A stretch of DNA of 64,000 nucleotides from Porodaedalea pini. Its lineage: Eukaryota > Basidiomycota > Agaricomycetes > Hymenochaetales > Hymenochaetaceae. The notes below the pieces were generated by a model. It made no database searches and was not told the DNA's origin. It saw nothing but the letters and a program-made list of their open reading frames with translations. The translations under genes were made by a program, and so were the position numbers. The stretch covers positions 547,077-611,076 of the forward strand of contig NBAY01000019.1 of assembly GCA_002794775.1 (NCBI GenBank), in the 5' to 3' direction. Every line of letters starts with the position of its first letter. The first letter of the stretch is position 1. This document shows, in pieces, positions 21,576 to 34,813 of the stretch.

Positions 21576-24500
21576 TTACAGCAGGCGTTCTTTATCGCGG
21601 ACAGCACGTAACCAGATCTCCCCAGGTCGACTGTCGCATCAATCATGATCGCGTCAGAGACAGTGTGCCAACTGAAGAAGAGCAAAAAGAAAGAAACGCA
21701 CCTCCGTTCCCTAAGTAGCCTAAAAACTCTACTCGCCGGTTTCATCCTCATCGCATTCCCATTCTCACCACCAACTGCACGTGGAGGGAACCCCGACCGA
21801 CATCTCTGCTGCAGATCTGCGAGCCCCTCATTTGTGCCTTCGATCTCGATGATGACCGTCCCGAACCACCCAGGATCCACAGCGAGGCTCGTGTCCGGAA
21901 TCGCGATGGGTGCGTTTGTGTATGGGTTTGGCCGGATGCGGAACTTGGAGCGGTGGATCCAGCGCACGACCGTATGGTGTCCGCCTTGGGGGCTATTCGC
22001 ACAATTGCAGATCAGCGATAAGAACGGTAGGATATGGTAATGAAGAACGCCTTACGTCTCGGCTTTGATACGATCTTGCAGGAGCTGTAAGTTGGCCGCG
22101 ATCTCCTCGCCCCAGGGTGATATATCAATATAGCAGATAGGATTGCCCGACGTGCGAATGACGCGGTGGAAGTACGAGGGCGGGAAGGACAACGTGTGGA
22201 GGTACTGCGGCGCCTCGCCCGTGCGCGAGTAAGTGTAGTCCAGGTCCTATACGACAGGTAAACCAACAAACTCTCTCAGAAAGACAAATTGACAGAAAAG
22301 GCACTTACTATGAGGTAATTCCCATCCCAGACCATCCGCCCGACGTTTCCCTCATCACCGACGGCGATGTCCCACACGACGTCCCCAACGCGTAGCAGCG
22401 GGACGATGCCCGCGCGCTTCAGCTCCCTCTCACACTCAAGGACACTTGCGTCAGACAGCCAGACTCCCTCGGGGCTCGGCACGCACACGCGCAGGCACGG
22501 CGCGTGGCCCAGACGGAACAGCGGAGACCGGAAGCGAGGCCCTAAAGCAGCGAGCGCAGCGCGTTCATACCTGTTCACTTTCGTATGACCATTGCTGTTG
22601 CCGTTGAGATGGTGCCCATGCTGCGAGTGCGAGATGGACGACGCAGCCGGGGACGCTGGACGACTTGGCGTGCCCGTGCGCACACGCGATACCGAACGAT
22701 GCGCCTGCATCTGTACCTGCGCGTGCGCCTTTGCATTGACCGAAGTCGTCGACTGCGGCGGCGTAAACTGATATACCGGCTCCTCCCCTTCCCCATCCCT
22801 TTCAATAGCCTCCGCTTGTGCGCGCAGCCGCAGCACAACACGCGAGTAGGCGCGACATGACGATGCCAACAAACTCTTCTGCGCGGTCGCAGCCTTGAGA
22901 TTAAATTTGATGTATTCATCCGCGGGAAGCTTCTGTGCCTGTTGCTTCGCGTCGAGCCATGCCTTTCCGTAGACTGCGTATTGGTGCGAGGGAATTGAGA
23001 CACCGCGCATATAGGAGTTGAGATCCTATGCGTGTTTTTTTTTCATTAGCCTATGCTACCGAAGTAAAGGAACAAGAGGCAGAGACATACCCGGAAAGTC
23101 AACATAATATGTTCCTTCGTCGACCACCTCCACCGCATATATCCAACCATACGCAGAAAATGCTCGAGCACGGCCTCACGCAGCTCGCGCTTGTGCTCGA
23201 CCGCGCGTCGCATAGCGTCATTCACCGCAACTAGCGCGCACCAGTCGCGGAACACGAGGTGGGGCAGCAGCGCAGCAAGCAGGTCTGCATGCATCAGGTG
23301 CTTTTCAAGTGGGTAGAACGTCGGCTCCGCCGATTCGGGTTCAGGCTCCAGTTCCATCTGCTCATCTCCCCCAGCTACAGAGCCAGAGACGATGGGTCGC
23401 GGCGTCTCCTCGCCCTCCATCCCCTCACGCATGTTCGCAAGAGCCTGCGCCGTCTCCCGGGGCTTCGCATCCAGACGCTCGCCTCTCCTTCGTGCACGCG
23501 ATGAGAAATAATCACCAGAACTCGCAGGACTGGGCGGACCCGAGGTCGTCCCCGATCCTTGCGCGAACGGCGGAACGGGCGGCGTCATCGACCCTACCGA
23601 CGCAGAGGCAGTCATAGCTTCCCCCGCCAACGGCGTGCGCACTATCTCATCCTTCGCGAACGGGTCCGCATCGACGAGCATGTCCACATTTTCAGGCGAT
23701 TCAGTTATCTGGCGCTGATGCTGATGCCGATACTGTTCAGCTACGCTTGCACCCTCCGTCATTATGCGCGCCGAGAGAGGTGGTGTCTTCGTCAGCTTCC
23801 GAGGACTTGAATTTCCAGAACTAGAAGAAAACGAGACGAGAGCCGAGAGAGCGGAGGGCGAGCGCCCGGGACCGTCAGAAGAGGACGCGGATGAGGGCGG
23901 CACGTAGTTTTGACTATGCGCACTCGAGCCCGTACCCGGTCTGTTGGATCGCGTACGAGATTTGCTGCGCGCACGCGAGCGGGATTGTGATGGCGAAAGC
24001 GCGGGAGCGAGAGGTTGAGGCGGTGACTGCGGCGGGGAGAGCGGCGCGTGGTGCTGGCCTTGGTGAACGTGATGGGAGTTGACGAGCGAGGGGAGGTCCT
24101 GAGTGTGTACCTTCGGCGTGGGCTTGCCCTGCATTCTGTAAACAACATCCGCGCTAGAAGACGAAGACGAAGCAGACATGGAAGGCGGGAGCGTAGTTCG
24201 CTCGGCCATCTCGCTCGAGATGATGTCACCGTGCGATTCTCCTTGTCTTGCGCGGCCGTTCGCCTCTGCGTCGGCCGAAGGCAAGGACAAGAAGTCGGGG
24301 ATCAGACGGCGGGCGGAACTCGTTTTATGGACGCGTCTGCTGTCTAGGGAGGAGGAAGAAGGAACGTCGGGACTGCGCTCTCCTTCGAGAACGCTGGCGA
24401 TGGTCAGACGCTGGTTCTGTCCGTGTCCATCAACAGATGTCGGTGGTGTCGGAATCTGACCCCGCATCACTGTCGGCGGCGTCTGCGGCTGATTCTGTTG

Positions 24501-26377
24501 GACAGTCGGCATACTGGGCACGTCTTCATCGCCAAATTTCGTGTACACCGTCGCCCGCCTTCGCGCGCTCCCCGCACTTGACGCACTTGCGGACCTTTTC
24601 CTCCCAAGTCCGTTTTCTCCACTTTCCTTCTCTGAATCGTGAAGCATTGATGGCTGAGGGGCAGGCGGCGAGGGCGGGGTCGGGGGCATCTCTACCTCCA
24701 TCTTCGCGGGAGAGACTACGGTTGCCACGCGGCCGCTCCTCTCCCTCGTCCTGACCTTTATACGATCTCCTTCCTCTTCCCTGCCTGCATCAGTTCTTGC
24801 ACCGAGGAAGGCCGTCCGCCCATTTGAAGGCATTACAGCGGTGACATTCCTTAGACTTCTGTTGCTCGGTTCCCCCATCGGCTGTAGCTTCGGCTTGACA
24901 TGAGTCCCCATGCCATTGCCGTCATCCTGTCCATGTTCTTCGCTGGAACGTGCACCGAAGCCAGCACCGAACAGCGGCGAATGGAACGTCTCCAGCTCGT
25001 CTGCGCCCAGTCCGACACGCAGCTCGACCGATGCTGTCTTCAACGGCTGTTGCGGTCAAAACAATTATCCGTTTTTAAGCATGGTTTAATTTGTATTTCA
25101 TTTCATTTCAGCAATTGAATGTAAAAATACAAGGGAAAGACGAACCTGGAGGGAAGCATGCCGGTCCGAGTTGGAGAACGAGTCGAAGGACGGACGGCCC
25201 GCTGACAGATCCGGAGCTGGGTCGGGAACCGGAGCCGAATCGGGCTGTGTAAAATCCAAATCCGGGGTCAGTCTGAATTTAAATACTCATCGAAACCAGC
25301 AGATTAAACACATACAGGGTAAGATGAATTGATAGTGAAGGTGGGAACGGTAGGCGAGGCGACAGACGTCGTCGGCTTGGGCGGCGTAGGCGGCGGTGCA
25401 TCTTGCGAGGTAGGTATAGAAGAGGAAGAGCCTGTCGATGCCGACATGGATGTGGATGGGCCAAAGGCGGCGAGCGGTGAGTACTTCGTCTTGCGTGGGC
25501 CATGCCGCGTCTCGAGCGAGTTGCCAAGGCTCGGCGAGCTCTTCAGTGTGCTCCCACCGGAGAGGAGACCGGATTCATCGGTAGTTGGGGAAGAGGGCGA
25601 GGGCGAAGGACGAGCGAACGAGGAGGGCGGAGGAGGGACAGCTGCTGAGCGGAGAGGTGTACGGGATGGTGACGGCAAAGGCATTGAGCCAAGGAGGGAG
25701 TCAGACGTTGATGAATTGGTCGGTGGTGGTGATGGTGGAGTCAGCATCCTCGATAATTGCGTGTCCACTCTCTCTGCCTTGACAACTGTGCGAGGTACGC
25801 TCATCTTCTCCGGCTCACGCTCCCGAATTACACGATTACTTTTGCTGAGCAGACGCGTTGGCGGCGGCGGGTCGTCAAGCGCGTGTTCATCTACGTTCGG
25901 CATCGGCCTCCGGTCCAGGTTCGGAGCTGCGTTTGCCCTAGGGAGGGTCGGCGACGTGGGCGGGGACAGCTGCTGCTGATGTCGATGCTGCGCAAACCGG
26001 GAGTCCTCTTCCCGCGACGGAATACTATTTCCCGATCCCGCGCGCTCTTCGGCCCTCGATGCTTGAGCTCCAGATTTCCCGGCACCGTGTTGTTGAAGCC
26101 GTTGTCCACCGTACTCTTGCCGTACCTCCGATCTCTTCATCGAGCCCTCTCCGTCCGCCAGCCGTGTCCGCGCACTCGACGCGCTCCTCCTTGCTGGTCC
26201 TGCCACCATGCTGACGTTCGTGTTGGTCGTCTTTGCGAACCGCTCGTACAGCGGTGCCGCTGATGGAGATAATGGCGGGTGCGGCGCCTGCGCCGCGATG
26301 CGCATCGGTCCCGAGATGCTTATGGCGGCCGTCCCGCGCTGCGCGATGTCCGTTGTCGACTTTTTGCGACGGAACAT
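21576..26377 (-). CDS. Large proline/serine-rich F-box protein
   Basis: F-box proteins recruit substrates to SCF ubiquitin ligases by binding Skp1. The ATG is at 26377 (MFRRKKSTT). Exon 1 (26377 to about 25320) and most of the long exon 25043-23046 are low-complexity Ser/Pro/Arg-rich sequence, probably disordered. The F-box-like segment is near the end of that exon (LLAALLPHLVFRDWCALVAV). Exon 22312-23021 and later short exons encode an ordered C-terminal region (GKAWLDAKQQ, VGDVVWDIAVGDEGN, PGWFGTVIIEIEGTNEG). The last intron plausibly joins at about 21640-21690, giving a final RAVRDKERLL and stop at 21576. Total is about 1,250-1,300 residues. No substrate-binding repeat (WD40, LRR) is seen. 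A broken copy of its 3' end lies at 18720-19321. Confidence 0.75.
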
Positions 26378-29300
26378 TCTCTCCTGGGCCGGGTTGCGTT
26401 ATGCGTAGTATGTGCAAGGAAATGAAGGAGGGGATTGGGGAGAGGCAGACACGTTGACGAGAGCTCAAGTGTCGAATTTTGTTTCCAGCGAGCGAGAGAC
26501 ACGTCGAGTAAAGAGTAGCTTCAAGCTTCGGTTCGAGAGCGAAGAAAGAAAAGATGAGAAGGGAAGACGGTGCGAGTGGAATGGAGAGGAGGGTGTAGCA
26601 ACGCAAATTGAGCTAAAGTTATGTGCAGGGTTGATCATTGACGTGCATCTACCGACGTCGAGCCGGGTGCAATGCTCTTCTCGATCGTCGTCGTCGTCTT
26701 CGATGTTGAAGGCAGATTTCTCTGCTGCCGTCGCCGTTGTTGAGAGCGTCGAGGGTCGTCAAAATTAGTGAGCAAGTGAAGGTTGGAACGGACGAACCTC
26801 CGAGTCGCTGAAGCCCGTCGATGAGCACAAGCACACAATAAATCAGCACGTGTGCCTTACATAAAACAATCCTGTGCCTGATTTGCATTCGCCTTTCTAA
26901 GCGACGGCGATCGGCTCAGCCGAGTCGAGTTTCGTTCCCCTTGTACTTCTCATCTTCTGCTCGTCTCGCTTCACATAGGACTCGCACGCTGGGCCTTTGA
27001 ATCCCAGTCTACGAAAGTTAAAGGCAAGAAAGAGCAGACTGTCGACGACTCCGGTCTCCGCAGGAAACGACGGCACCGCAGTAATATTAATGCCGACGGG
27101 TTCGCACTCAATCTGCCTATCCATGACCCTCGTTTTTCGTACTGATTGATCACGGAATGGAGGGCCGAGGCCTGAGCTCACAGCCAGCGGGTACAATTAG
27201 ACAAGTTTGGCATTGAAGGCACCTCTTCAGTCGTTCGGGCGCGATATAAAAGGAAGGTGGATCGCCAATTCGTCCCAGTATTCAGCAAAAGTACCGCCCG
27301 CGTGTGTATCAGCGTCAACATGCTAATGACTACCTGTTGGAGTCGTGATGAAGTCTATGGTGGATGCTCCCTTCCCTTCCTTGTCACAGACAAACTGACG
27401 TCAAAGATGCGGACTGAGTCAATCAACCATTATTCGCAGAATGCTTATTCATGATCTCTGCCTTCCTTGACAGCAATGGATGTCCAAGGCAGCTAATGAA
27501 TCAACCAGACTTGAGGCATGTAATATACCCTTTTTCTATATCACTATAAAGTTGGTGAACAGACCTTCTGTGCACGTGTAGCAGAGCCCCACTACCGTTC
27601 AATAGCTGCGAGGAGGTGAAATTAACAGATATTGTTTCACTCATAGTTATGCGGCTTCTTTAATCTGTCAACAAATTAAAACGTCTTCAAGTGTTCTCGC
27701 CGCCGAGAACATACACAGGTTACACCTATGCGAGGGAAACCTTTAGGATGGAGATGAGCCATGTCGTCCGGGAAAGTAGCAAGGTACGGCGCGGTACAAC
27801 GTTCATTCCCCAGCGAATGCTGGGACCGGGCTCAAAGACGAATATCCTGATCAGTACAGAGAGGGCCATTTTCCTTGAAGTATTTGTTAGAGATCAATCT
27901 AGATGGTGTTGAATGAAGACGACTAATATCTAGGGGCTAACTAGGATCGACTGACACACGCTCGAAGAGCAGGTTAATCAAAGAAGTGAAAGAGGTTCAG
28001 AAGCAAGACAAAAAGACAGGAGCCTCAACTTAGGAATGGACGTGCAAATGCACAGTATTCGGATCCATATCTGGATTATAAAACGCGGTATGCATTTCTC
28101 AATGGCTCGGAGACACTTAGGGAGGGAAGACCTTCCTCCATCCACTGATACTACCTCGAATTGCGAAGCACGGTTCCTCTCTCGAGACTCGAGTCACAAA
28201 AGGCGCATATTTTCGGGCTGTTATCGGTCCTTATATCTCGGGTAGTAGGGCCTGCTTTTGATTGGCTTGATTGACCCACAAACTGCTCGGACACCAGGAC
28301 ATAACAGACGAAACACGTCGCAAGGATCATTTCTGCGCCAGTCAAAGCGTCGGCCAAAGATCGCCAAGGGTAGTTTCCCTCTCCCTTTTACTTCTCTCGC
28401 CCGTACACGCTCCATTGGCTCAAGCTAGAAATTAGATTATGATTGAACGCGCTTCATCTCCTACTAGAAAGTTAAATGAGGCTCAGTGACGGTCCCGAGC
28501 TCGCTCGGACCCATTTGTCTGTCAATATGACTCTAGGGTCGCGAAGATTTTGACATCATATGACGAGCTTCGGGTGTATTTAAGCAGATGTGCGAAAGAT
28601 ATCAATATTGTAGCTGAGCAATCTTCACTCTCCCATCGAGATTGAAGAGAACAGACTTCGCGAGCATAGTCAACCACTTCGACGATGCGTCAAGCTCCGG
28701 CAGTACCTGAGCTCTCGATTACCATTCATGCGATTCCTCAGTGGTTTTCTGTCTTCATGCCAGGAAATACCACGAGCTCGTGGAGTCAAGGGTTGAAAAC
28801 ATAGAGGTGAAAGCATTCTTCTTATGCGTTTGAATAGCAGGACACTGCAGCCAACGTCTTTAGGGTTGGCTCCTTATATTGCTGTAATCCCTGATCCTTT
28901 ATGTTTTAGGAAATGTTGAGGGAAATAGCAGAGGCCTTCCACGATCTCAGCGAAGATGACAGTCGAAAGATACAAGCGTGCCTTGAAGTGGAATGATAAA
29001 TTTTGTCACGCATACTAGTTTGCAGAGATGGGTACCTTAGCCTTCGACAATAAGCAAAGTAAGATGAGATATCCATGGTACGTGAGCAAGGAAACGGCCA
29101 GTGGCTGACTTGACGACTAGGATAGGAAGAAGTTTTTGAGCCAAGCACGAAGGCAGGTGAATTTGTGGCGGACCCTTTGGGCACTCTCCGAAACCAAAGC
29201 CGATGCACATATAAATCATTCTGATCGCATATATGCAAAGAGATTTGGGTTCGAAGTTGCTATCCCAATGACGGGCGAAATGGAGATGGACAAACAGGCG

Positions 29301-31516
29301 TCGGTCGACTGTATGCGAGCAGCAAGTAGTCAACTGTGACCAGGCCTTTATAACATTTATAAAGAAAAATGAAAGCAGAACGACAAGTCATGGGAGAGGA
29401 GAGAGTTTTTGGATGATAAGTGGACGTCCTTTAGGGGTTTGGGAAGGGGGGAGGCAGATCTTAGAAACACTCACATCATCGCCCATCCAAGCACAAGACT
29501 ATCATTAAAACCTTCATAATTCCAAACCAAGTCTTCTTCCCTTCTAACCCTATGTCAGAACTGAGCTTGAAGTTCATGTGAATGTGCCCCGCAGAGGGGA
29601 ATGGCGAGAAAGCAATGCATTGCTCGAGGCTCGGAGACACGAGTCCTTCCCCAAAGCAGCAGCTCCACCGGTAGCAGATAGCAGTCCAGCCAGCACGAGA
29701 TTCCTTGCAGGCTCAGGGAGAGCGGGTATCAGCGTCTATGAATATTACGGCAGAGGGGAGGTGAGAAACGCTGTCAACATCATAGGAGCCACGTTGGTTC
29801 TTCTTGTCTGTCTCAGATACCCCTTTTGGACACAATGTTCATTCTAGTTTCCCACCATACTGATCAGGTCCGAAATAGCGGCGAAGGATCGTCAACACAT
29901 CTCAACCGACCACCAACACAATGCTGTCGTCAAACCTTCCACGTTATCACCGGCTCTTTTTTTGTTGTGAGGCATGGCCGCTTTGTTTTGGTGGGCACAG
30001 GACCCATCGAAATATGCTATAGGCATTGACCAGTGTTCCTACTTAGAATTATCATGGCACCCACATGCCTAGAGTCAGCACCTCTGCGCTCTAGCTAAAC
30101 TTTGCTGGATAGAAGCTTTAAATAGGCCGTAGTTGCCTACCAACTCTATGGAAACTGTCTCGTGACCTCAAGGGATTTGGAGTTGAATCTTTGCGTCAGC
30201 ACAAGAAAGACGTGACGAACCATACTGTATGCCCTGTTTACTGCCGTTAATAAGTTTACGCCTCTGGTCCTCAGTAACGCCACAAAGTCGACAACCGACT
30301 TTCTACAAGAGAATGTGGACGGTAGGAAGAGCTGGATGGACTTTTGCTGTTGAGAAGGACATGTCAAAGGCGACGAACGGTGCTTGTCGTGTCTGTAATG
30401 CGCTGCAGAGTGTTGTAAGTTTTTGCTGCGCTCTAGATACAACGTGGTGGGAATCTGAGATTGACCAGGATATAGAATGCAACCACTAGCTCTCATTGTT
30501 TCTGCTGAAACAATCCAGCTCTGTCGCCCTCTATGCAAAGGGAAAAAAGACAAGAATACGGGCCACGATCATCTGCCACCGGCTAGGTCATGTCAACTAT
30601 AGCCCGTTCCAACATCTGACTCCTTGGAGACCTATGCGTCAAAGGCCAGACATTTCGCCTGCATCTTTGTGATTAGCTGTATAAACTGATACTAGTTCGA
30701 CATTGTTCTGGATCTAGATTATTGACTCTTCTGGGTGTACCATATAGAAATATGGTGATGTGGAATATGCTGTCGCACAATTGTATGTGTTCGTCTTTTC
30801 TCCTCACTTCTTTGGATATGTTCTGACGCTCGGACCAGAACTGCTTGTTTTGAATCTCGTCATTCGCGGCCGCTCCTTTAGACCAGTTACTCATCTGATT
30901 TCACCTACGCGTTTCCGAACATGTCTTTGCTAGCATGAGAGCAAATGTCTTGGGAGCCTCGACATTGGCCTGAGCTCGTACCGCAATGTGACGTATAAAT
31001 GGGCCTCGGATACATTGCTTGCTACAGCGAGCTGAGTCTCTCGAAATTTCCACTTCTATTCGCACAACAACAACGATGTGTTGTGCGGGCTCGTTTGAGG
31101 TGCTCCGATGACCCGCTCCTCTTAGGCCACTTTTGAGCTGTAGCTTCAGCTCCTGTCGACTTCGGTGAGTGCTACGTAATCTTCTTCTCTCGTTACTTGC
31201 ACTATTCTTGACATCGCTACTTTTGATAAGCTCTGTAGTGCGGAGGCCGTATCAACCTATTCCAGCCTTCGAGCAAGGAGCCCGTCAGGGAGTTGCTCTC
31301 AGGCCGTCGCGAGTAGTCGGAGCATTTGCTTGGCTTTGCGACAGAGTGAGCTTTGGCAATGTATGAATAGAACATTTCATATCACGCTTGACTTTGTACT
31401 TACAATCCTCTATTGCCCAGCTTTCTTTGACTTGAGTCCTCCGAAAAGTTATGTATAGGATGAATTGCGATAACGAAGACATGGATGTGCATACAACAGC
31501 TTAATTATGTTGGCTT
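26378..31516. other. 5.1-kb stretch without a recognisable gene
   Basis: No ORF exceeds 135 codons and none shows family motifs. Three TATA-like boxes each precede a short ORF: ATATAAAA near 27243 with an ATG in the 27320 region (about 45 codons); TATTTAAG near 28577 with an ATG at 28685 (about 39 codons); TATAAATG near 30994 with an ATG at 31076 (about 11 codons before a stop). A 99-codon minus-strand ORF (26897-27196) is also unassigned. These could be small secreted or regulatory genes with introns, or chance. Confidence 0.4.
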
Positions 31517-34433
31517 TCAAAAGTCCGAATGATAGAGGAGATTACCAAGCTTAGATAAAACCCAACTTGAAGTCGCCCTTTGGTTCCTCTCATATTTCCA
31601 GCACTCCTCCACGATCGGCCAGAACTTGTCATTCACGTCAGCTCTCTTCGCGGGTAGACCTCCAGCTAACTTAATATCCCTAACTGTGTTGAGATGGTAC
31701 AAAGCGTAAGGCTTTTTTCCAAACATGACCTGGAAATGTCATTAAAATCATAAATGTGTGGAACCTGAACGAATCGCACCTCAAGGATCACACAACCAAA
31801 CGCATACATATCACCCTCTTTGCTCACTCGTACGACAATACTTTCATGAGCGAAAAGTAGCTCAGGAGCTAACCAGTTATCGCAAGTCCTCTGCTCTGCG
31901 GATTGCTGGTACAGCCGTTCCTTCACTTCTATGGTGATATCAGAGATCCCAAAGTCACAAAGTACCGCACGAGTCTCTCCAGATTCGAGCCTTTGAACCA
32001 GAATGTTCGCCTGCAGAGTTATAAAGGTAAAACAGATGACGGAGTGGGAAAGCAGAAGGTGATTGAACTGACAGCGCGAAGGTCGCCGTGAGCAACATCC
32101 TCGGAATGGACTAGATTGTTTCTTGAATATACAAAGTGGGTACGGAATTGCGACACTCACGATGTTGTATGCCAGATGCCACATCATGAAGCTTTACAAA
32201 GGCGAAAGAAGGAAGTCAGCTCTTCACTCTGGTAGTGTCTACCGGATAACTCACGAAACTCAGCTTCTTCTTTTCAGACGAGGATGGGTGTTCCTTCAGA
32301 AAGCGTTCTAGGTTTTTATCGAGACAAGCTGGAGTAACAAGCGAAGGAAAAGTATCCTGAGGGAGTATACAGTATCCAAGAAGAGGTAGAACATTGTCAT
32401 GCTTCAGATTGACCCAGATAGAGGATTCTCGTTTTACGAGCTGTGATTAATCAGAGAGTCGAGTTACGAAGAATTATGGATACGACTCACGTTTCCTATA
32501 GCTGAAGTTTTCTTCTTATAACTCTTCACGGCATACTGGATGAAACGATCTCAGTGTATAGAACCAGATAAAATTGGACAAAGTTAGTACGTACGAGCTC
32601 GGAACGATCTTTCGAATTACGAGCAGAGACGACAGAGAACGCTCCTGACCCAAGTATTTTCAATGGCTTAGGCTGGACATCTATCTTCTTCAGCCCGGAC
32701 TGCTTCAGTCCTAAATTACAACTTGTGTTATCTTCTTGCGACGTCACCAACGTTTTGGATATACCTTCGAAATCGAACTCAAAATCTGCCTCGTCACAGT
32801 TCGTTGCAATGATCTCAGCAGCCTTCGTAGATTCCATTTTTTGGATGTCGCTACAGGCATTGTCAAGATCAGACTCGCATCCTAGTAGCCTTGAGCCCAA
32901 AACTAAAGCCTTCGCTTTCTCCGAGAAGTCTTTCGGATTAATATCAAATAACTGTGACACTGCAGGTTTCGGTACATCTCACAATCATCGTTACAATGCG
33001 CTCTTTCAACAAGATAAAGCTTTACTCACAACCAGACTGTGCCTCGTCCTCTTTTGCAGCGATCAAATAAGGGTCCGCTAAGAGCACGCCACCAAAAGCC
33101 TGCGTAGTTTGTAAATGTTTTGAAACAATGTCTGAAAGTCAAGAAATGAGTGGATAGTGTAACCCACCGAAACCAGGTGCTGGATTTGCTCCATTAGATT
33201 TTCTAGCTCCACCAGAGCGGTGGATAGAACTGTTGCTTTGAGGTTTTGGATGACTGCAGATTCCTTATATACACTTTTTGCCCTTTCTATCATTTTCCAT
33301 AGAGAGAAGATAATACTTATCAGCGTAGTCAGCTTGAGTTGAGGTGCAAGACAGATCGGTGACGACGTACGGAACAGTGAGTCCAAATAGCATTGAAACG
33401 CCGTAATCCTGATCAGGATGCTTTGCATGGAGATGAACAAGCTCGACGACGACTACTCTGGCCTTTTCAGCAATAATCGAAAGGCGGTCAAACGAGGGAA
33501 AGCGATACAAGTACTGGATTTGTCTGTGGTTACCGCACAGTCTTTTGTAGAGTGAAGACATTTGAGAACGGACCTCAGAGGTAAGATCATCAAGCACAAA
33601 TACGACACATTTGCAGAGCGCTTTCAGATCTGCCCAACCATCTGTACCTGGGTAGAAAACTTGTGATTCTGTGATGATTACTTAGGCTGAAGACTGATGG
33701 CAATCACGCACTATGACATTTCGACGGAAGCTTCTCTGCCCACCACTCTTGGAATTCGGCCTCGGTGTACTCCAACGTTATTCTCCAAGTCGTATCTGAG
33801 TTTGTAGTTGCAAGCACTAGACAGGCAAATGTACATATTAGCTACGTCGATTGATAATAAGCATGCTGCCTACAGTTGAATTCTACGTTCCAGGGCTCGG
33901 AAGGCACCGAGGCAGCTCCGATTGAACGCAGAAACTCCTCCGAACGAAAAGCGAAGGTACTAACATCGAGATACTTTTCTCGTTTAGCCGTAGATTCCTG
34001 AACTTCACTGTTAGCCTCTTGTCAAGAAGCGAAAACGCGTACGAGCCTTCACAGATCTCTTCACAAAATAAATGCGGTCTAAAGCTACTCTTCGTGTCTT
34101 AATGGCTGATAGAAAAGGTAGAAGGGGTATTTTGCTAGCTGTCCGGACAAAGAAGTTCTTGCCATTCGTAGCAGTCAAGATATCGCATATATCTCTAATT
34201 CTACGGAGGGCTCGTTAATGTTGTGAAAGCAGCTCGAGAACGAAACGCTCACGTCTGAACTGAGTTTTTTATACCAACGGTTTGCTTATCGCTATCGTCT
34301 TGCTCCTCCATATACGTTCCCATTCTACTTTCTATCTCCGCATCGAGGCTTTTTCTCTCCTCCACGAGCAATTTGTTCTGCGAGCTCGGCTGTGTCACTA
34401 TTGCCCAAATACTGCATGAATATGACCAACCAT
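31517..34433 (-). CDS. Family C, copy 2: helical N-terminus plus HGD-type kinase
   Basis: This is a multi-exon gene. The N-terminal region includes EERKSLDAEIESR, the aromatic motif EFQEWWAEKLPSK, WADLKALCKCVVFVLDDL and SALVELENLMEQIQHLVSV, all matching copies 1 and 3. The kinase follows: LKILGSGAFSVVSAR (glycine loop), YAVKSY, ESSIWVNLKHDNVLPLLGYC, VAHGDLRA spliced to ANILVQR, LCDFGISDI, GDMYAFGCVILEV. HGD replaces HRD, while Lys, Asp and DFG are kept. The stop is at 31517. The start is uncertain: a Met at 34433 is the first candidate, but a short leader intron is needed to reach the conserved frame. It is divergent from B2. Confidence 0.75.
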
Positions 34434-34813
34434 CGTGTAAACGGATAAAAAAAGGATTCGTCGGCGCCTCTGAGGGGATCCGCTATCTGTTATGTGCATG
34501 ACAGAAACGTCGAAGTAATGCCAGGAGCTTCAGGATTTCTAGCTGTTCAATGCTTCGGGAAGGAAGGGGTTTTGGAAGTTAGATCGAGCTACCATGCTGA
34601 ACTATATGGATACGATAGATCGCCCTTGACAACGAGCAAGTGAGAAGTGTGTGAGCCAGGCGAGTTGCAGACAATTGTTTTTGGCACTCCTTGTTCGAGT
34701 TTGACAGTCGTCGTTGTCGTGACGAATCAGGTAGTTTATGTAATTGATTAACGGCCACGTTCAATCAGTCGCCATGCGAAACGCTGCTCGTCTTCTGCGT
34801 TCATGTCTGTCTA
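34434..34813. promoter_or_regulatory. Divergent C2/B2 promoter region
   Basis: About 380 bp separates the candidate C2 start from the B2 ATG. Head-to-head arrangement as in modules 1 and 3. No gene or clear TATA box identified. Confidence 0.45.

Noticed and set aside
22575..24754. Several 90-170-codon ORFs on both strands within the F-box gene
   Set aside because: GC-rich low-complexity coding sequence opens other frames; only the minus-strand frame carries the F-box and links to conserved C-terminal exons.
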